From NCBI RefSeq assembly GCF_035046505.1, contig NC_089821.1:195448377-195512376 (forward strand): 64,000 nt of DNA, given 5' to 3'. Source of the DNA: Tiliqua scincoides (Eukaryota; Chordata; Lepidosauria; Squamata; Scincidae). Of the stretch, positions 24,768 to 36,528 are shown piece after piece. Position 1 is the stretch's first letter, and every line of letters starts with the position of its first letter. Under the pieces are notes generated by a model, which made no database searches, was not told where the DNA came from, and was given only the letters and a program-made list of their open reading frames with translations. Both the position numbers and the translations under genes were made by a program.

Positions 24768-24853
24768 ATCCTAACCACACTTTCGTGAGAGTAAGCCCCA
24801 TTGAACAAAATAGGACTTACTTCTGAGTAGACCTGGTTAGGCTTGTGCCCTTA
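24768..24853. repeat. Palindromic MITE (family A)
   Basis: It reads atcctaaccacactttcgtgaga at the left and agacctggttaggcttgtgccc at the right. It directly abuts the truncated 5' edge of CR1 copy B. Confidence 0.7.
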
Positions 24854-24896
24854 GTTATATTAATTAAATTAATTGTAACATAATAATGTAATTAAA

Positions 24897-24968
24897 AAGT
24901 ATTAGTGTGCCTTGACAACTTTAGTACCTTGTCAGTGTGCCGTGAGCTAAAAAAGATTGAAAATGGCT
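24897..24968. mobile_element. hAT fragment (family C)
   Basis: It matches the right part of the 26.0 and 42.5 kb elements: gtgtgccttgacaac, then gtcagtgtgccgtgagct, then gattgaaaatggctag. Confidence 0.55.
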
Positions 24969-25007
24969 AGTTTATTGGATATAATGACATGACCCCAAAT
25001 ATTCATA

Positions 25008-25260
25008 GCTCAATCCAACCTAACTCCTTATGCAGCAATGCAGTGGTGCCAGCGTGGCATCCATTGCATCCTGCAGGGGAGTTTTGGCATCTGGAGGCCT
25101 CAACAGGGGAAGGGAACTTGTTTCCTCCTCCCAGGCTAAGCCCCTTCTGCACCCAGGGGTCTATTCAAATATGTGTTAGTGATATTGCTGGCACAAGTCT
25201 GTGTGGACCTGTGAAGGTGGATTGGGCCCAGGAAAGGGGTTAGAATTCAGCAGGCACTGC
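25008..25260. repeat. Family B interspersed repeat
   Basis: It starts agctcaatccaacctaactcc and has the gcagtggtgccagcgtggc and gggaagggaacttg blocks. It ends near ggattgggcccagg. Confidence 0.55.
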
Positions 25261-26004
25261 TGCTGCCAAACCTACCCCCTTCCCGGGCCCAAGCTACCCT
25301 CTGCCTGTTACCTCCCCATTCTTCCAGGTTACACCTTTGAAGTGGGTCGCAAATAATTCCCATTTGACAGCTGGTGAATGGAGGCTGAGCCACAGCAAAG
25401 TTCTAACAAAGTCTCTCTTCTAGAAAATGGTAGAAAGGAGGGGCAGACAGAACAAAGAAATTACTAGTTGATTCAGGGAGCTTCCATACTGGGTGAAACA
25501 TTAAAACAAACAAGCATAGGATCAATATGTAATAAATCAACAGACAAGTTCATTTGGTGAGAAAGAGTGTGAGATTTAGAGGATGGTTCATATCAAGTAA
25601 AATCAATACTTTCTTTGCAAACTTAGATGTATGGTTAAGAAAAAGCAGACATTTGTTTCAGTATTTTATTCAGATTTTCAAAGCAGACTGAACGAAAACC
25701 AAACAGGAGGCAGGCTTGTTCAACTGACTGTATCCCCAAAAATGAAGAACTAAACTTCATTTGTATAAAATAGAAACATCAGGTTCCATTTCTCCAGTCT
25801 CTTTTGTTGCCCTCTATGCTTGGAATTCTTTCACAGAATAGCATGGCCCAACCTTTCTCTTTTCCTTCCAGTTCTTCCTCAAAGACTACCTGCTCAATGA
25901 AGATTTTGACCTAATTCTGCCATCCCGGCAGGCCAATCAGCAGCTTCATGGAACAAGCAGAACCCTATTGGCTCCTTGTGTCACCTGACTCCTAGGGTAT
26001 CACC
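25261..26004. other. Intergenic spacer, possible MIR core remnant
   Basis: A short piece at about 25350-25400 (cccatttgacagctggtgaat) resembles a MIR core. Nothing else is recognised. Confidence 0.4.
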
Positions 26005-26007
26005 CTC

Positions 26008-26259
26008 TAACCGAGCAGTCTTCAACCTTTCTCATCTCACAACACACTGACAAGACCCTAAAATTGTCAAGGCACACCATCAGGTTTTTGACAATTGACA
26101 AGGCACACCATGCTGCGGGGGGGGGGGGGGGGGCTCACATTCCCCATTGGCCGTACTAATAAATGACCTTCCCTCAAATTCCTGTGGCACACCTGGGGGC
26201 CACTCGTGGCATACCAATGTGCCATGGCACAGTGGTTGAAATTGGCTGCTCTAACCACC
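26008..26259. mobile_element. Non-autonomous hAT element (family C)
   Basis: The ends cagtcttcaaccttt and gtggttgaaattggctg are inverted. The octamer ctctaacc occurs just outside both ends, three bases from the left one. The interior contains a poly-G run of about 18 bases near 26117. A close relative is at 42512-42743. Confidence 0.7.
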
Positions 26260-27100
26260 AGCAACGACGGAGTTGAAATAGAGAACAGATTAACAGCGCT
26301 TTATACATACACAGTAGATTCACCGTTGCAGACCTTACTGGGGGGGGGAGTGCATGCTGACACATGCTGGGAAGTGTCTACACTATGGCAGTCCACTACA
26401 GGGTGTGTCACTACAGGGCAAGCTTTCCACTACCCGACATTGATCCTCCGACTCACTATCACTAAAACAACAGCTGGGTCTGCCTAAGTGATCAAGCTGA
26501 GCAATGGTAGAGGTAGGGATGTCGTTTCCCCCTTGAATTGCAGTCACCAGACATGCCTTGGGTAGGCCCAAATCTCAATCTTCTCTTTAAAAGAAGCATT
26601 AACAGATTACATTTTAAACCTTTTGCATTTGTAATGAGAGATTGTTGAGACTCATGTATGTTGGTAGTCACTCTCTAATCTCCATGCTAAATTTATTAAT
26701 AACTGATAACAAATTGTTCTTCTTATCCACACCCTCTCTTGATTTAAGACGCAATCCTCTGCCAGCATATCAGGTACCATCATCCTGACACATCTGGAGA
26801 ACAAATCTCAGTTGGCTTTGTGTACTGCAAAGGTAAACCAGTTCTTTATTTGCATCTCTTATAGCAAACGCTCTAGGCACTTATTCCATTTTGAATCCAT
26901 CCTTTTTGAACTAGTCACTGGTGGCCAAAGTATGCTGAGTTAGTCTGGTTTCGTTTGCCATGGAACTTCAAAAGTTATTTAATCACCATCACAAAGGTGC
27001 AGCATTGCCAATTCTAGTTAAAAATTTCAATCTCTGACCAAGCACTCAGCCTCTGGTCTCTGTTTCTTTCAGATACATGGTTGGTTTTGTTCCTGGCAAA
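26260..27100. other. Intergenic spacer, nothing recognised
   Basis: The short frames at 26206-26571 have no recognisable domain. No repeat boundary is evident. Confidence 0.4.
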
Positions 27101-27192
27101 GGCTGCAATCCTAACCACACTTTCCTGAGAGTAAGCCCCACTGAACAAAGTAGGACTTACTTCTGAATTGACCAGGTTAGGCCTGTGCCCAT
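27101..27192. repeat. Palindromic MITE (family A)
   Basis: It reads ggctgcaatcctaaccacac at the left and accaggttaggcctgtgccc at the right. This is one of the best-preserved copies. Confidence 0.75.
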
Positions 27193-27444
27193 AGCTCTTA
27201 TTTTGCACCGAAATTCCTGTTGGCATCTACAGCATAACCCAATAGGGACTAGTTCTTATTTCATTGGCAGAGACAGGATGCAATATTAGGAGGGAGAGAT
27301 TTGGCCATGTCTAAAGGCTCACCCTTGGGTACATTTCTAGTTAGATTGCAAAGGCAGTCAGTTGAAGCAACATTGGTCATGACTCAGCAGTGACAACATT
27401 GGTCACTGAACTCAATGAGGCAAATTAGTTGCAACTTACTTAAG

Positions 27445-27990
27445 GACTGAAGGTTGCCAACCAACCAATGCCGTCCCCTATCAGCCCATAGCACACAGTG
27501 CTGCCAACAGATTGTGCCCTATATGCTATGGGGGGGAGGAACAACATGAGAGAAAAGTAAGTAAAACTTACCCTGGAGAAGTAAATAAAACATTTTCTAA
27601 CTTACTTCTCCATAGGCAGCCTGGCCTCCAATGGGTCTCCTTGCCCCTATGCCAGCCCCTATGCTATTTTGCTGGTAAGTCTGAGGAGATTCAGGGGGTG
27701 GTTTGGAGCAGGGAAAGGGGGATGAGTGTGATCCATTGCTGCTGCTGAGATCTTCCCCCTCTGGCCCCCTAACTGCCCCCTCTTCTACCCTCTCCCCATC
27801 CCATAGTTCCCCTCTGATCTACTACCAATCCACATATTCCAGCAAGCTGTCACTTGTGTGGAGTTACAGCTGTTTGTGCCAATGCCCCAAAGCGCATGAT
27901 GGTGGCATGGCTTTCCCACTTACAATCCAGGGGGTCACAGTGGTGGATTGTGAGATTAACCACCACCACAGCAGGGTAGGATTGGGCTAT
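27445..27990. repeat. LINE/SINE tail scrap followed by a family B repeat
   Basis: 27445-27464 reads ggactgaaggttgccaacca, the last bases of the RTE-like LINE tail. From about 27475 a family B-like body follows and ends gcagggtaggattgggctata. Confidence 0.5.
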
Positions 27991-28769
27991 ACATTCCATC
28001 AATTTCAAAGGGGCTGAGTCATGACTATCTTTATTGGGGTACAATCCAGTGAATTTTAACTTGAGCATCCACTGTAGTTGCTGTTTATAGTTATTGTTAT
28101 GATAGCTTTATCAACATTATTACCACATGACAAGGATGCAACAAGGCCACCCACACATGTATAATGCAATTATGAAGCCTAGTGTAGTGTGAATTATCTG
28201 TCTATGTAATGTGGTCTTTTAAACAATGCTATCAACTGCAATACACATCAAAAATGCAGAATGTAAAGCAGGGGCTCTGTCACCACTGTGAATGCTATTA
28301 AATCCCCTATGTGCTTGAAGTCATATCCCCAGTAATAACCTCAGAATCCAATGTGATTAAGTTGATGCCATTCAAATTCAATTCAGCATTAGCTCCACAA
28401 TCCCATAACTTGCTGTAAGCGTGCGCTGTTCCAAGACACAGAATGAGTCCACTGTTCCCAACCATTTGCAGAGGGAAAACTTACCACTCCATTTCCGCAG
28501 CAAAATCTCTTTTTAAAAATCTCATAGGAGGACTGTCCATTTCTAACACCCCTTTCAAAAGATGATTTAGGAATGAGTTGCATATCATGATTGTTCTGAG
28601 GTAGTTGAAATACCCTGAAGCAATGAATTAATGCAAAAGGATTGTTGTATTGGCCATCTCGGTTTAGTCTGACTCAGTTTGATTCAGATCTTTTTTCCCC
28701 ATCAATAAAAAACAAAACAAAACCCAAGCCAAGGAACCTGTTTTGAAGCAAAGGGAAAGCACAGAAATC
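27991..28769. other. Intergenic spacer, nothing recognised
   Basis: AT-rich sequence with no domain-bearing frame or clear repeat boundary. Confidence 0.4.
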
Positions 28770-28990
<221 letters not shown>

Positions 28991-29121
28991 TCCACATGTG
29001 AATACAACAGTCTGTGGACATCAGTGGAGAAAGAGTGGGATACACATGTGAACAACTATTAAAGGGAACAGTGTTTCATCATTTTAAAATGAGAAAAGAG
29101 AATGAAACAAATGCTGTAATC

Positions 29122-29480
29122 CAGTGTTTCTCAGACTGTGGGTTGGGACGCACTAGGTGGGTCACGAGCCAATTTCAGGTGAGTCCCCATTCATTTCAAT
29201 ATTTTATTTTTAATATATTAGACTTAATTCTACCATGGCATGTGATTGCATTGGGAAAATATTACGGATCTGCACTTTTAACAGGCTACTCTGTATATGC
29301 TTTTAACACTGATAGTCAATGGGACTTACTCCTGGGTAAGCGTGGGTAGGATTGCAGCCTAGGATTGTTAAAAATTTTCCAGTTTGATGTCACTTCTGGT
29401 CTTGACATCACTTCCAGTGGGTCCTGACAGATTCTCCTTCTAAAAGGTGGGTCCTGATGCTCAAAGTTTGAGAACCACTG
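29122..29480. mobile_element. Complete non-autonomous hAT element with exact 8-bp duplication
   Basis: Ctgtaatc lies on both sides (29114-29121 and 29481-29488). The ends are CAGTGTTTCTCAGACTGTGGG and AAGTTTGAGAACCACTG. The interior has gtgggtcacgagccaattt, a tttaatatattagactta block and paired gtcacttc motifs. This copy serves as the reference for the fragments at 50979-51160 and 52510-54391 and for the half-element in the 2.2-kb repeat unit. Confidence 0.88.
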
Positions 29481-29488
29481 CTGTAATC

Positions 29489-30344
29489 CTATACACACAT
29501 TCCTGGGAGTAAGGCTAATGAGCTGGCTAGAGATGCAGCTGCTCCTAAGAAAACAATTGCACATGGTCTGATAGGCAGGATGGGGATACGACCTCACAGT
29601 CTCTGTGATGACTGCTGGCTCTATTGACTCATTGATTTCTTTGGGTCTTGCTGCCTGGTAAACATGCTTGGGAGCGGAGCAGCTTTTGGTGTCTCTGCCC
29701 AGCTGTCATTGCATTGTTATTTATTTATGCTGGAGACTTCCTTGTGATGTAAGATGGTGTCTGGCTGTGCAGGAGATGCTGGTGAGAGCCACACATGGAA
29801 GCACACATGACATGCAAAGCTTATTCTTTACTACACCAGTTGCCAAGTAAGACAATCTGTGCAGTTGATATTTCTCCTGGCTGTTTATGTCTGTCTGAAC
29901 GCTGAGTTAATAAAGACATTTTGAACCAATAATGAACCTGACAATGAGAATCAGCATTATTTTTATTGCGGACACTGAGTGTTCAAAAGAAACCAGTGGA
30001 GGAAATCTTCATTATGAGCTTCCTCCCTTTGGTGCTTTTAAAAGAAGCAATAACGCAGCAATTGAAGATGAATGTGATGCAGTTGCGGGTACCGCTTTAG
30101 TGTTGACGGCAATCGTTGATGGCAAGCAGCAAACAATTGTTCAATCCCTGCGAAAAGGCAAGCAGATGAAACACTTGGCCTTGAAATGAAAACCTGGCCT
30201 CAACAAGTTGAGAAACTAAGAGGATGGTTATCCAGTACAGGTCTGTTGAGAAACTTCTACAACTCTGGTTGTTGGTATTTTTTAAGAAAGCATGGAACAT
30301 TCCAATCTTCTTGACTCTGAAAAGGGAAATGAGTTTGTGTGCAC
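29489..30344. other. Native left flank of the repeat array
   Basis: Apparently single-copy. The 85-residue frame at 29932-30189 has no recognisable domain. Its last bases carry the left target duplication (catcaagtagcc, 30345-30356) of the LINE that opens the array. Confidence 0.45.
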
Positions 30345-30356
30345 CATCAAGTAGCC

Positions 30357-30827
30357 TTGTTGGCAACCTTCAGTCTTGAAAGACTATGGTACCGCGCTCT
30401 GAAAGGTGGCTCTGGAACAGCGTCTAGTGTGGCTGAAAAGGCCAATTCAGGAGTGACAATCCCTTCCACACTGGGATCAAGTGCAGTCTGTCCCTGGTCT
30501 GTCTCCCTGGCTATGGGCCTTCCTTCTTTGCCTCTTAGCCTCAGACTGTTGGCCAAGTGTCTCTTCAAACTGGGAAAGGCCATGCTGCACAGCCTGCCTC
30601 CAAGCGGGCCGCTCAGAGGCCAGGGTTTCCCACTTGTTGAGGTCCACTCCTAAGGCCTTCAGATCCCTCTTGCAGATGTCCTTGTATCGCAGCTGTGGTC
30701 TACCTGTAGGGCGCTTTCCTTGCACGAGTTCTCCATAGAGGAGATCCTTTGGGATCCGGCCATCATCCATTCTCACGACATGACCGAGCCAGCGCAGGGA
30801 TCTCCAGCAGCTCATGGATCCTTTTAG
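30357..30827 (-). mobile_element. LINE 3' fragment with 5' micro-inversion and 12-bp target duplication
   Basis: Catcaagtagcc flanks it at 30345-30356 and 30828-30839. 30357 to about 30797 is the antisense LINE 3' end. The last 30 bases (gatctccagcagctcatgga onward) are LINE sequence from some 470 bases upstream but in sense orientation. This is the inversion structure made by twin priming. Remaining frame: RWLGHVVRMDDGR and the KRPTGRPQLRYKD block. Confidence 0.88.
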
Positions 30828-32019
30828 CATCAAGTAGCCAGACTTTTGATAAGAGACTTGAAGATACCAGGCAGGCTACAACACACCTTCTATGTTTTGT
30901 TTTGTTTTGGTTGGGCAGAGGAACAGTTCCCTGTAACAAAAAAGGCACCTTCATGGAAGATTTTTGAACGGGGACCCACCTGAAATTGACTAGCAACCCA
31001 CCTAGTAGGTCCAGACGCCCAGGTTGAGAATCACTACTTTAAAAGGTGGCCCTCAGATCAGGGTGAGATTACAGGGATGAGGTGGGGAGAGAGAGCAGTG
31101 TTTAACAGGAGAGATGTTTCTGGCTTCTTGAAATGATGCAAAATTGGTGTCTATGCCTATGAACCCAGCTCCTCCTCATGATGTCTGAAAGAGGTTTTCA
31201 AAAATGAGGGGGGGACAGAAGCTGGATCTGAACACCCCAGTAAGGGGCACTGTGTTGCCCCTTACTCTCCAAGAGCGGCATTATTTTGGCAGTTTAGTTT
31301 GGTGGTTTGGTTTTTTATTGCTGTTGTTCTAAAAATTATTAATTCAATTGACTAATACAGGTTTAAATGTAATAATAAGTGTAAGCATAGTGTTTAACTG
31401 AAACACGTGGAGCCAATATAGAAGTGTTTTGAATGTTTATTTTGTCCTGTCCTACATTTTTTGGATGTCCTACCTTTTGGGGTGCCTTGTCCTCTTTTCC
31501 AGTTCTGACATCTGGTCACCCTGATCCTGAGGCTTCAGCTAACCTTGTTTGGGAAGGTCCACCCCCCCCCCCCAATGTGCTGTCTACAAATTGAGGAATC
31601 CCCAGTTAAACCGGGGGAGCTGGGGGTGGGTGGGGGGCGCCCAGTGAGCCCACAGTGGCTCCCCCCTTGGCGATGCCCAGAGGCATTTGGGTTGCACCCA
31701 CCACCCAGGGTGGCTCTGAGGGGCAGGGGCCGCTTGCAGGCCGAGGTGGGGCTCCCTGCAAGACTCAGTGCTTTGCCCGCTCTGGCTAGGCTGCTGGTCC
31801 GCCCCCCAGTCTTGGCCGCCGCCCTTCCTCCTCCCCCGGGGCAAAATTGACCCTGGCAGACGGTCCTGCCAGGGGGCCGTTTCCCGCCTGCCCGCAGGGG
31901 GCGGCGAGGGCCTGCCAGACTGTCCCCCGAGAGGAGGCACGCGGAGCAGGCGCTCTTTCTCCGCGCGGGGCCGGGACTCTACACACTCGGCACGAGCCCC
32001 AGGGGGGGCAGGGTTTGCG

Positions 32020-32085
32020 GTGGCTCGAACCTGCGACCTCTACTCTCGCGCCGCTGGGGAACGGGGCGAACCCGGTGCGCCACTC
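32020..32085 (-). other. tRNA-like A/B box pair inside the CpG island
   Basis: On the minus strand an A-box match TGGCGCACCGGG (32071-32082) is followed 39 bases later by a B-box-like GGTTCGAGCC (32022-32031). The spacing suits a polymerase III promoter. The stems of a full tRNA do not form well, so this looks like a tRNA-related SINE head rather than a tRNA gene. The same block is in every unit; in the first right-array unit the boxes are at 43345-43356 and 43396-43405. Confidence 0.55.
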
Positions 32086-32553
32086 ACAGCCTGGCCGGCA
32101 GGGCCTCCCGCGCGCGCCTCTTGAAGCCGCGCGCTCCGCGAGGGAGCGCCTGGCCGGCCGGTCGCACGTTGCTCCCGCTCGCCCCAGCCTGGCTGCACCC
32201 CTTCGAGCTTCAGGGGAGGGGAGGAGAGACCAAAGGGGGCGGGCAGAGGATGGAGGGGCCTGCCGGGCAGGACTGCGCTGCCTCTTGGAGGCACAAACCC
32301 TCAGCAGGTGGCCTCAGGCAAGCCACTCAGAGACCAATCCTACCCAAATTTCCAGCACTAATGCAGCCATGCCAATGAGGCCTGCATCGCATCCTGCCTG
32401 GGGGCGGCGGGGGGGGGGTTTAGTCACAGCGGCCTCCTCAAGGTAAGGGAAACATTTATTTCCTTAACTAAGGGCTGCATTGCAGCTGCATCAGTGCTGG
32501 GTAGTTGGATAGGATTGGGCCCTCAGCTAGAAAATGGGGATACAGTAGTAGTA

Positions 32554-34747
32554 GTTGGCAATCTTCAGTCTCGAAAGACTATGGTATCGCGCTCTGAAAG
32601 GTGGCTCTGGAGCAGCGTCTAGTGTGGCTGAAAAGGCCAATTCGGGAGTGACAATCCCTTCCACACTGGGATCAAGTGCAGTCTGTCCCTGGTCTGTCTC
32701 CCTGGCTATGGGCCTTCCTTCTTTGCCTCTTAGCCTCAGACCGTTGGCCAAGTGTCTCTTCAAACTGGGAAAGGCCATGCTGCACAGCCTGCCTCCAAGC
32801 GGGCCGCTCAGAGGCCAGGGTTTCCCACTTGTTGAGGTCCACTCCTAAGGCCTTCAGATCCCTCTTGCAGATGTCCTTGTATCGCAGCTGTGGTCTACCT
32901 GTAGGGCGCTTTCCTTGCACGAGTTCTCCATAGAGGAGATCCTTTGGGATCCGGCCATCATCCATTCTCACGACATGACCGAGCCAGCGCAGGGATCTCC
33001 AGCAGCTCATGGATCCTTTTAGCATCAAGTAGCCAGACTTTTGATAAGAGACTTGAAGATACCAGGCAGGCTACAACACACCTTCTATGTTTTGTTTTGT
33101 TTTGGTTGGGCAGAGGAACAGTTCCCTGTAACAAAAAAGGCACCTTCATGGAAGATTTTTGAACGGGGACCCACCTGAAATTGACTAGCAACCCACCTAG
33201 TAGGTCCAGACGCCCAGGTTGAGAATCACTACTTTAAAAGGTGGCCCTCAGATCAGGGTGAGATTACAGGGATGAGGTGGGGAGAGAGAGCAGTGTTTAA
33301 CAGGAGAGATGTTTCTGGCTTCTTGAAATGATGCAAAATTGGTGTCTATGCCTATGAACCCAGCTCCTCCTCATGATGTCTGAAAGAGGTTTTCAAAAAT
33401 GAGGGGGGGACAGAAGCTGGATCTGAACACCCCAGTAAGGGGCACTGTGTTGCCCCTTACTCTCCAAGAGCGGCATTATTTTGGCAGTTTAGTTTGGTGG
33501 TTTGGTTTTTTATTGCTGTTGTTCTAAAAATTATTAATTCAATTGACTAATACAGGTTTAAATGTAATAATAAGTGTAAGCATAGTGTTTAACTGAAACA
33601 CGTGGAGCCAATATAGAAGTGTTTTGAATGTTTATTTTGTCCTGTCCTACATTTTTTGGATGTCCTACCTTTTGGGGTGCCTTGTCCTCTTTTCCAGTTC
33701 TGACATCTGGTCACCCTGATCCTGAGGCTTCAGCTAACCTTGTTTGGGAAGGTCCACCCCCCCCCCCAATGTGCTGTCTACAAATTGAGGAATCCCCAGT
33801 TAAACCGGGGGAGCTGGGGGTGGGTGGGGGGCGCCCAGTGAGCCCACAGTGGCTCCCCCCTTGGCGATGCCCAGAGGCATTTGGGTTGCACCCACCACCC
33901 AGGGTGGCTCTGAGGGGCAGGGGCCGCTTGCAGGCCGAGGTGGGGCTCCCTGCAAGACTCAGTGCTTTGCCCGCTCTGGCTAGGCTGCTGGTCCGCCCCC
34001 CAGTCTTGGCCGCCGCCCTTCCTCCTCCCCCGGGGCAAAATTGACCCTGGCAGACGGTCCTGCCAGGGGGCCGTTTCCCGCCTGCCCGCAGGGGGCGGCG
34101 AGGGCCTGCCAGACTGTCCCCCGAGAGGAGGCACGCGGAGCAGGCGCTCTTTCTCCGCGCGGGGCCGGGACTCTACACACTCGGCACGAGCCCCAGGGGG
34201 GGCAGGGTTTGCGGTGGCTCGAACCTGCGACCTCTACTCTCGCGCCGCTGGGGAACGGGGCGAACCCGGTGCGCCACTCACAGCCTGGCCGGCAGGGCCT
34301 CCCGCGCGCGCCTCTTGAAGCCGCGCGCTCCGCGAGGGAGCGCCTGGCCGGCCGGTCGCACGTTGCTCCCGCTCGCCCCAGCCTGGCTGCACCCCTTCGA
34401 GCTTCAGGGGAGGGGAGGAGAGACCAAAGGGGGCGGGCAGAGGATGGAGGGGCCTGCCGGGCAGGACTGCGCTGCCTCTTGGAGGCACAAACCCTCAGCA
34501 GGTGGCCTCAGGCAAGCCACTCAGAGACCAATCCTACCCAAATTTCCAGCACTAATGCAGCCATGCCAATGAGGCCTGCATCGCATCCTGCCTGGGGGCG
34601 GCGGGGGGGGGGTTTAGTCACAGCGGCCTCCTCAAGGTAAGGGAAACATTTATTTCCTTATTTAAGGGCTGCATTGCAGCTGCATCAGTGCTGGGTAGTT
34701 GGATAGGATTGGGCCCTCAGCTAGAAAATGGGGATACAGTAGTAGTA
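32554..34747 (+). repeat. Chimeric 2.2-kb unit, left array copy L2
   Basis: Nearly identical to L1 over its length. The difference is at the start: the LINE tail is preceded by the MIR fragment and a tagtagtagt stretch instead of the native target site. The LINE tail carries a second set of variants (for example ggagca for ggaaca), while its far end keeps the native 12-bp flank at 33023-33034. Confidence 0.9.
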
Positions 34748-35356
34748 GTTGGCAATCTTCAGTCTCGAAAGACTATGGTATCGCGCTCTGAAAGGTGGCT
34801 CTGGAGCAGCGTCTAGTGTGGCTGAAAAGGCCAATTCGGGAGTGACAATCCCTTCCACACTGGGATCAAGTGCAGTCTGTCCCTGGTCTGTCTCCCTGGC
34901 TATGGGCCTTCCTTCTTTGCCTCTTAGCCTCAGACCGTTGGCCAAGTGTCTCTTCAAACTGGGAAAGGCCATGCTGCACAGCCTGCCTCCAAGCGGGCCG
35001 CTCAGAGGCCAGGGTTTCCCACTTGTTGAGGTCCACTCCTAAGGCCTTCAGATCCCACTTGCAGATGTCCTTGTATCGCAGCTGTGGTCTACCTGTAGGG
35101 CGCTTTCCTTGCACGAGTTCTCCATAGAGGAGATCCTTTGGGATCCGGCCATCATCCATTCTCACGACATGACCGAGCCAGCGCAGGGATCTCCAGCAGC
35201 TCATGGATCCTTTTAGCATCAAGTAGCCAGACTTTTGATAAGAGACTTGAAGATACCAGGCAGGCTACAACACACCTTCTATGTTTTGTTTTGTTTTGGT
35301 TGGGCAGAGGAACAGTTCCCTGTAACAAAAAAGGCACCTTCATGGAAGATTTTTGA
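34748..35356 (+). repeat. Chimeric 2.2-kb unit, left array partial copy L3
   Basis: It contains the LINE fragment, the 12-bp flank (35217-35228) and the following 128 bases. At tttttgaa it leaves the unit and continues as apparently native sequence (gggggtggggtct). It carries one LINE variant (AAG TGG in sense, Lys-Trp for Lys-Arg) shared with all right-array units but not with L1 or L2. Confidence 0.9.
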
Positions 35357-36528
35357 AGGGGGTGGGGTCTAACTTAGTGGTTGGATACAGAGTTAGCCCA
35401 AGACCTCCTGGGCACCTGAGGTGACATGCCAGATGTTGCTTCACATTCCCTGGTTATGTGCCAGTTTCTGTTCCTCCCACTTCTTGATTTGGAAAAGGAA
35501 GAGGAAGATAGAACAGGAAGTGTGGAGGAGAGAGGTGAGCCAGAGCATCTCCACACTTCCTCATCTGCTCTGTCTCCCTCTTCCTTTTCCTATCCAGGGA
35601 ATGGGAGGAGTAGGTGGAAGAACCATGACAGCAAGTGGGTGGATAGGAACAGCACCTCTTGCCAACCTGCTGCCTCAATTGATGTCTCTGTTGTCTTCAT
35701 GGATGTGATGAGTATGCTTTGCATGCAGGTCAGACCTTAGCATCTACCAGGTACATTTGTCTTAAATTTTCAATTGCCACTGCCATCGATGCAGATAATG
35801 CTGATCTAGATGGACCAATGATCAGTCAGTAGAAGGCAGCTTCATATGTTCACACATGCAGGAATATACAGCACATATGTAGGCCTGCAGAGAATGTTTC
35901 TATTGGACCCATCTTGATAGCGCTCATTCACTGAACATTACAAGTTACACAGCCCGCCATGATGAGCCCTCCACTACTTTGCACAAGTGCTGACTTGCAG
36001 TTTGGTGCAAAATCTTTGCATGTGTACCAAAGAAGCTCCTGAGGCCCTGGATGTACAGTGATAGACGGGCGTTCTGCTGAAGCAGTGAACTGTGCATTTC
36101 ATTTGGGTCATGCCAGAGGCTTTGCTACCAAATCCCGTTATGCATTACCACTGAGTGCACAACTACATGTTACGAGATGACACATGTAATAAATCCCTTG
36201 GGATTGCTTCTTCTAGGCAAAGATAGTTTGGGAGAGGGAAGGTTGTAGCAGATAAGTGGCTGGAGAAATGGTAAGCACTCCCCTGCCCCCCAAGGTTCCA
36301 GCCTTGTGCTTGTTGGGTAAATAGCAACACAGGTAAGCCCCAGCAGGAAGTAATAGAAACTGGGGAGGAGAGAGGAACATGGTGGGCAGGGAAAGAGTTA
36401 AGCACCCAGTCCTGCCATTTCTCTGCTGCAAATTTCCGGCAACCAGTACTCATTGCCTAGAGAAGGTTCAGGCCCCAGAGCTTCTCTGCATGTGTTTGAG
36501 TAACATGTAGTTCTCCACTCAGTTAACA
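35357..36528. other. Spacer between the arrays, with a 55-bp inverted repeat
   Basis: Arms at 35473-35527 and 35549-35608 are complementary with several mismatches (shared core ggaaaaggaagaggaagat and its complement), separated by about 20 bases. The overlapping short frames there are the two faces of this palindrome. No gene is recognised. Confidence 0.55.

Larger units (their letters stand above)
30357..32553 (+). repeat. Chimeric 2.2-kb unit, left array copy L1
   Basis: Order on the plus strand: antisense LINE 3' fragment with micro-inversion (30357-30827); a 130-bp flank; half a hAT (about 30968-31040); AT-rich DNA (about 31041-31555); a C-run; a CpG island (about 31600-32300); a MIR fragment split by a small transposon (about 32301-32540). 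The LINE tail here differs from L2 and L3 at about five sites within its first 190 bases, so this end is the native LINE. The long frames in the CpG part (for example 199 codons at 31847-32446) recur in every copy and are unsupported as genes. Confidence 0.9.

Noticed and set aside
21319-24774. Plus-strand frames over the CR1 elements
   Set aside because: Antisense shadows of the CR1 ORF2 on the minus strand, where RT motifs are clear.
32020-32085. True tRNA gene
   Set aside because: A and B boxes are present but acceptor and T stems do not pair convincingly and no anticodon loop can be assigned.
31847-32446. 199-codon frame, recurring in the units (also 118-, 138- and 258-codon frames)
   Set aside because: They overlap in several phases on both strands of a CpG-rich block, have low-complexity Pro/Ala/Arg composition and no domain. 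Recurrence is explained by duplication of the unit.
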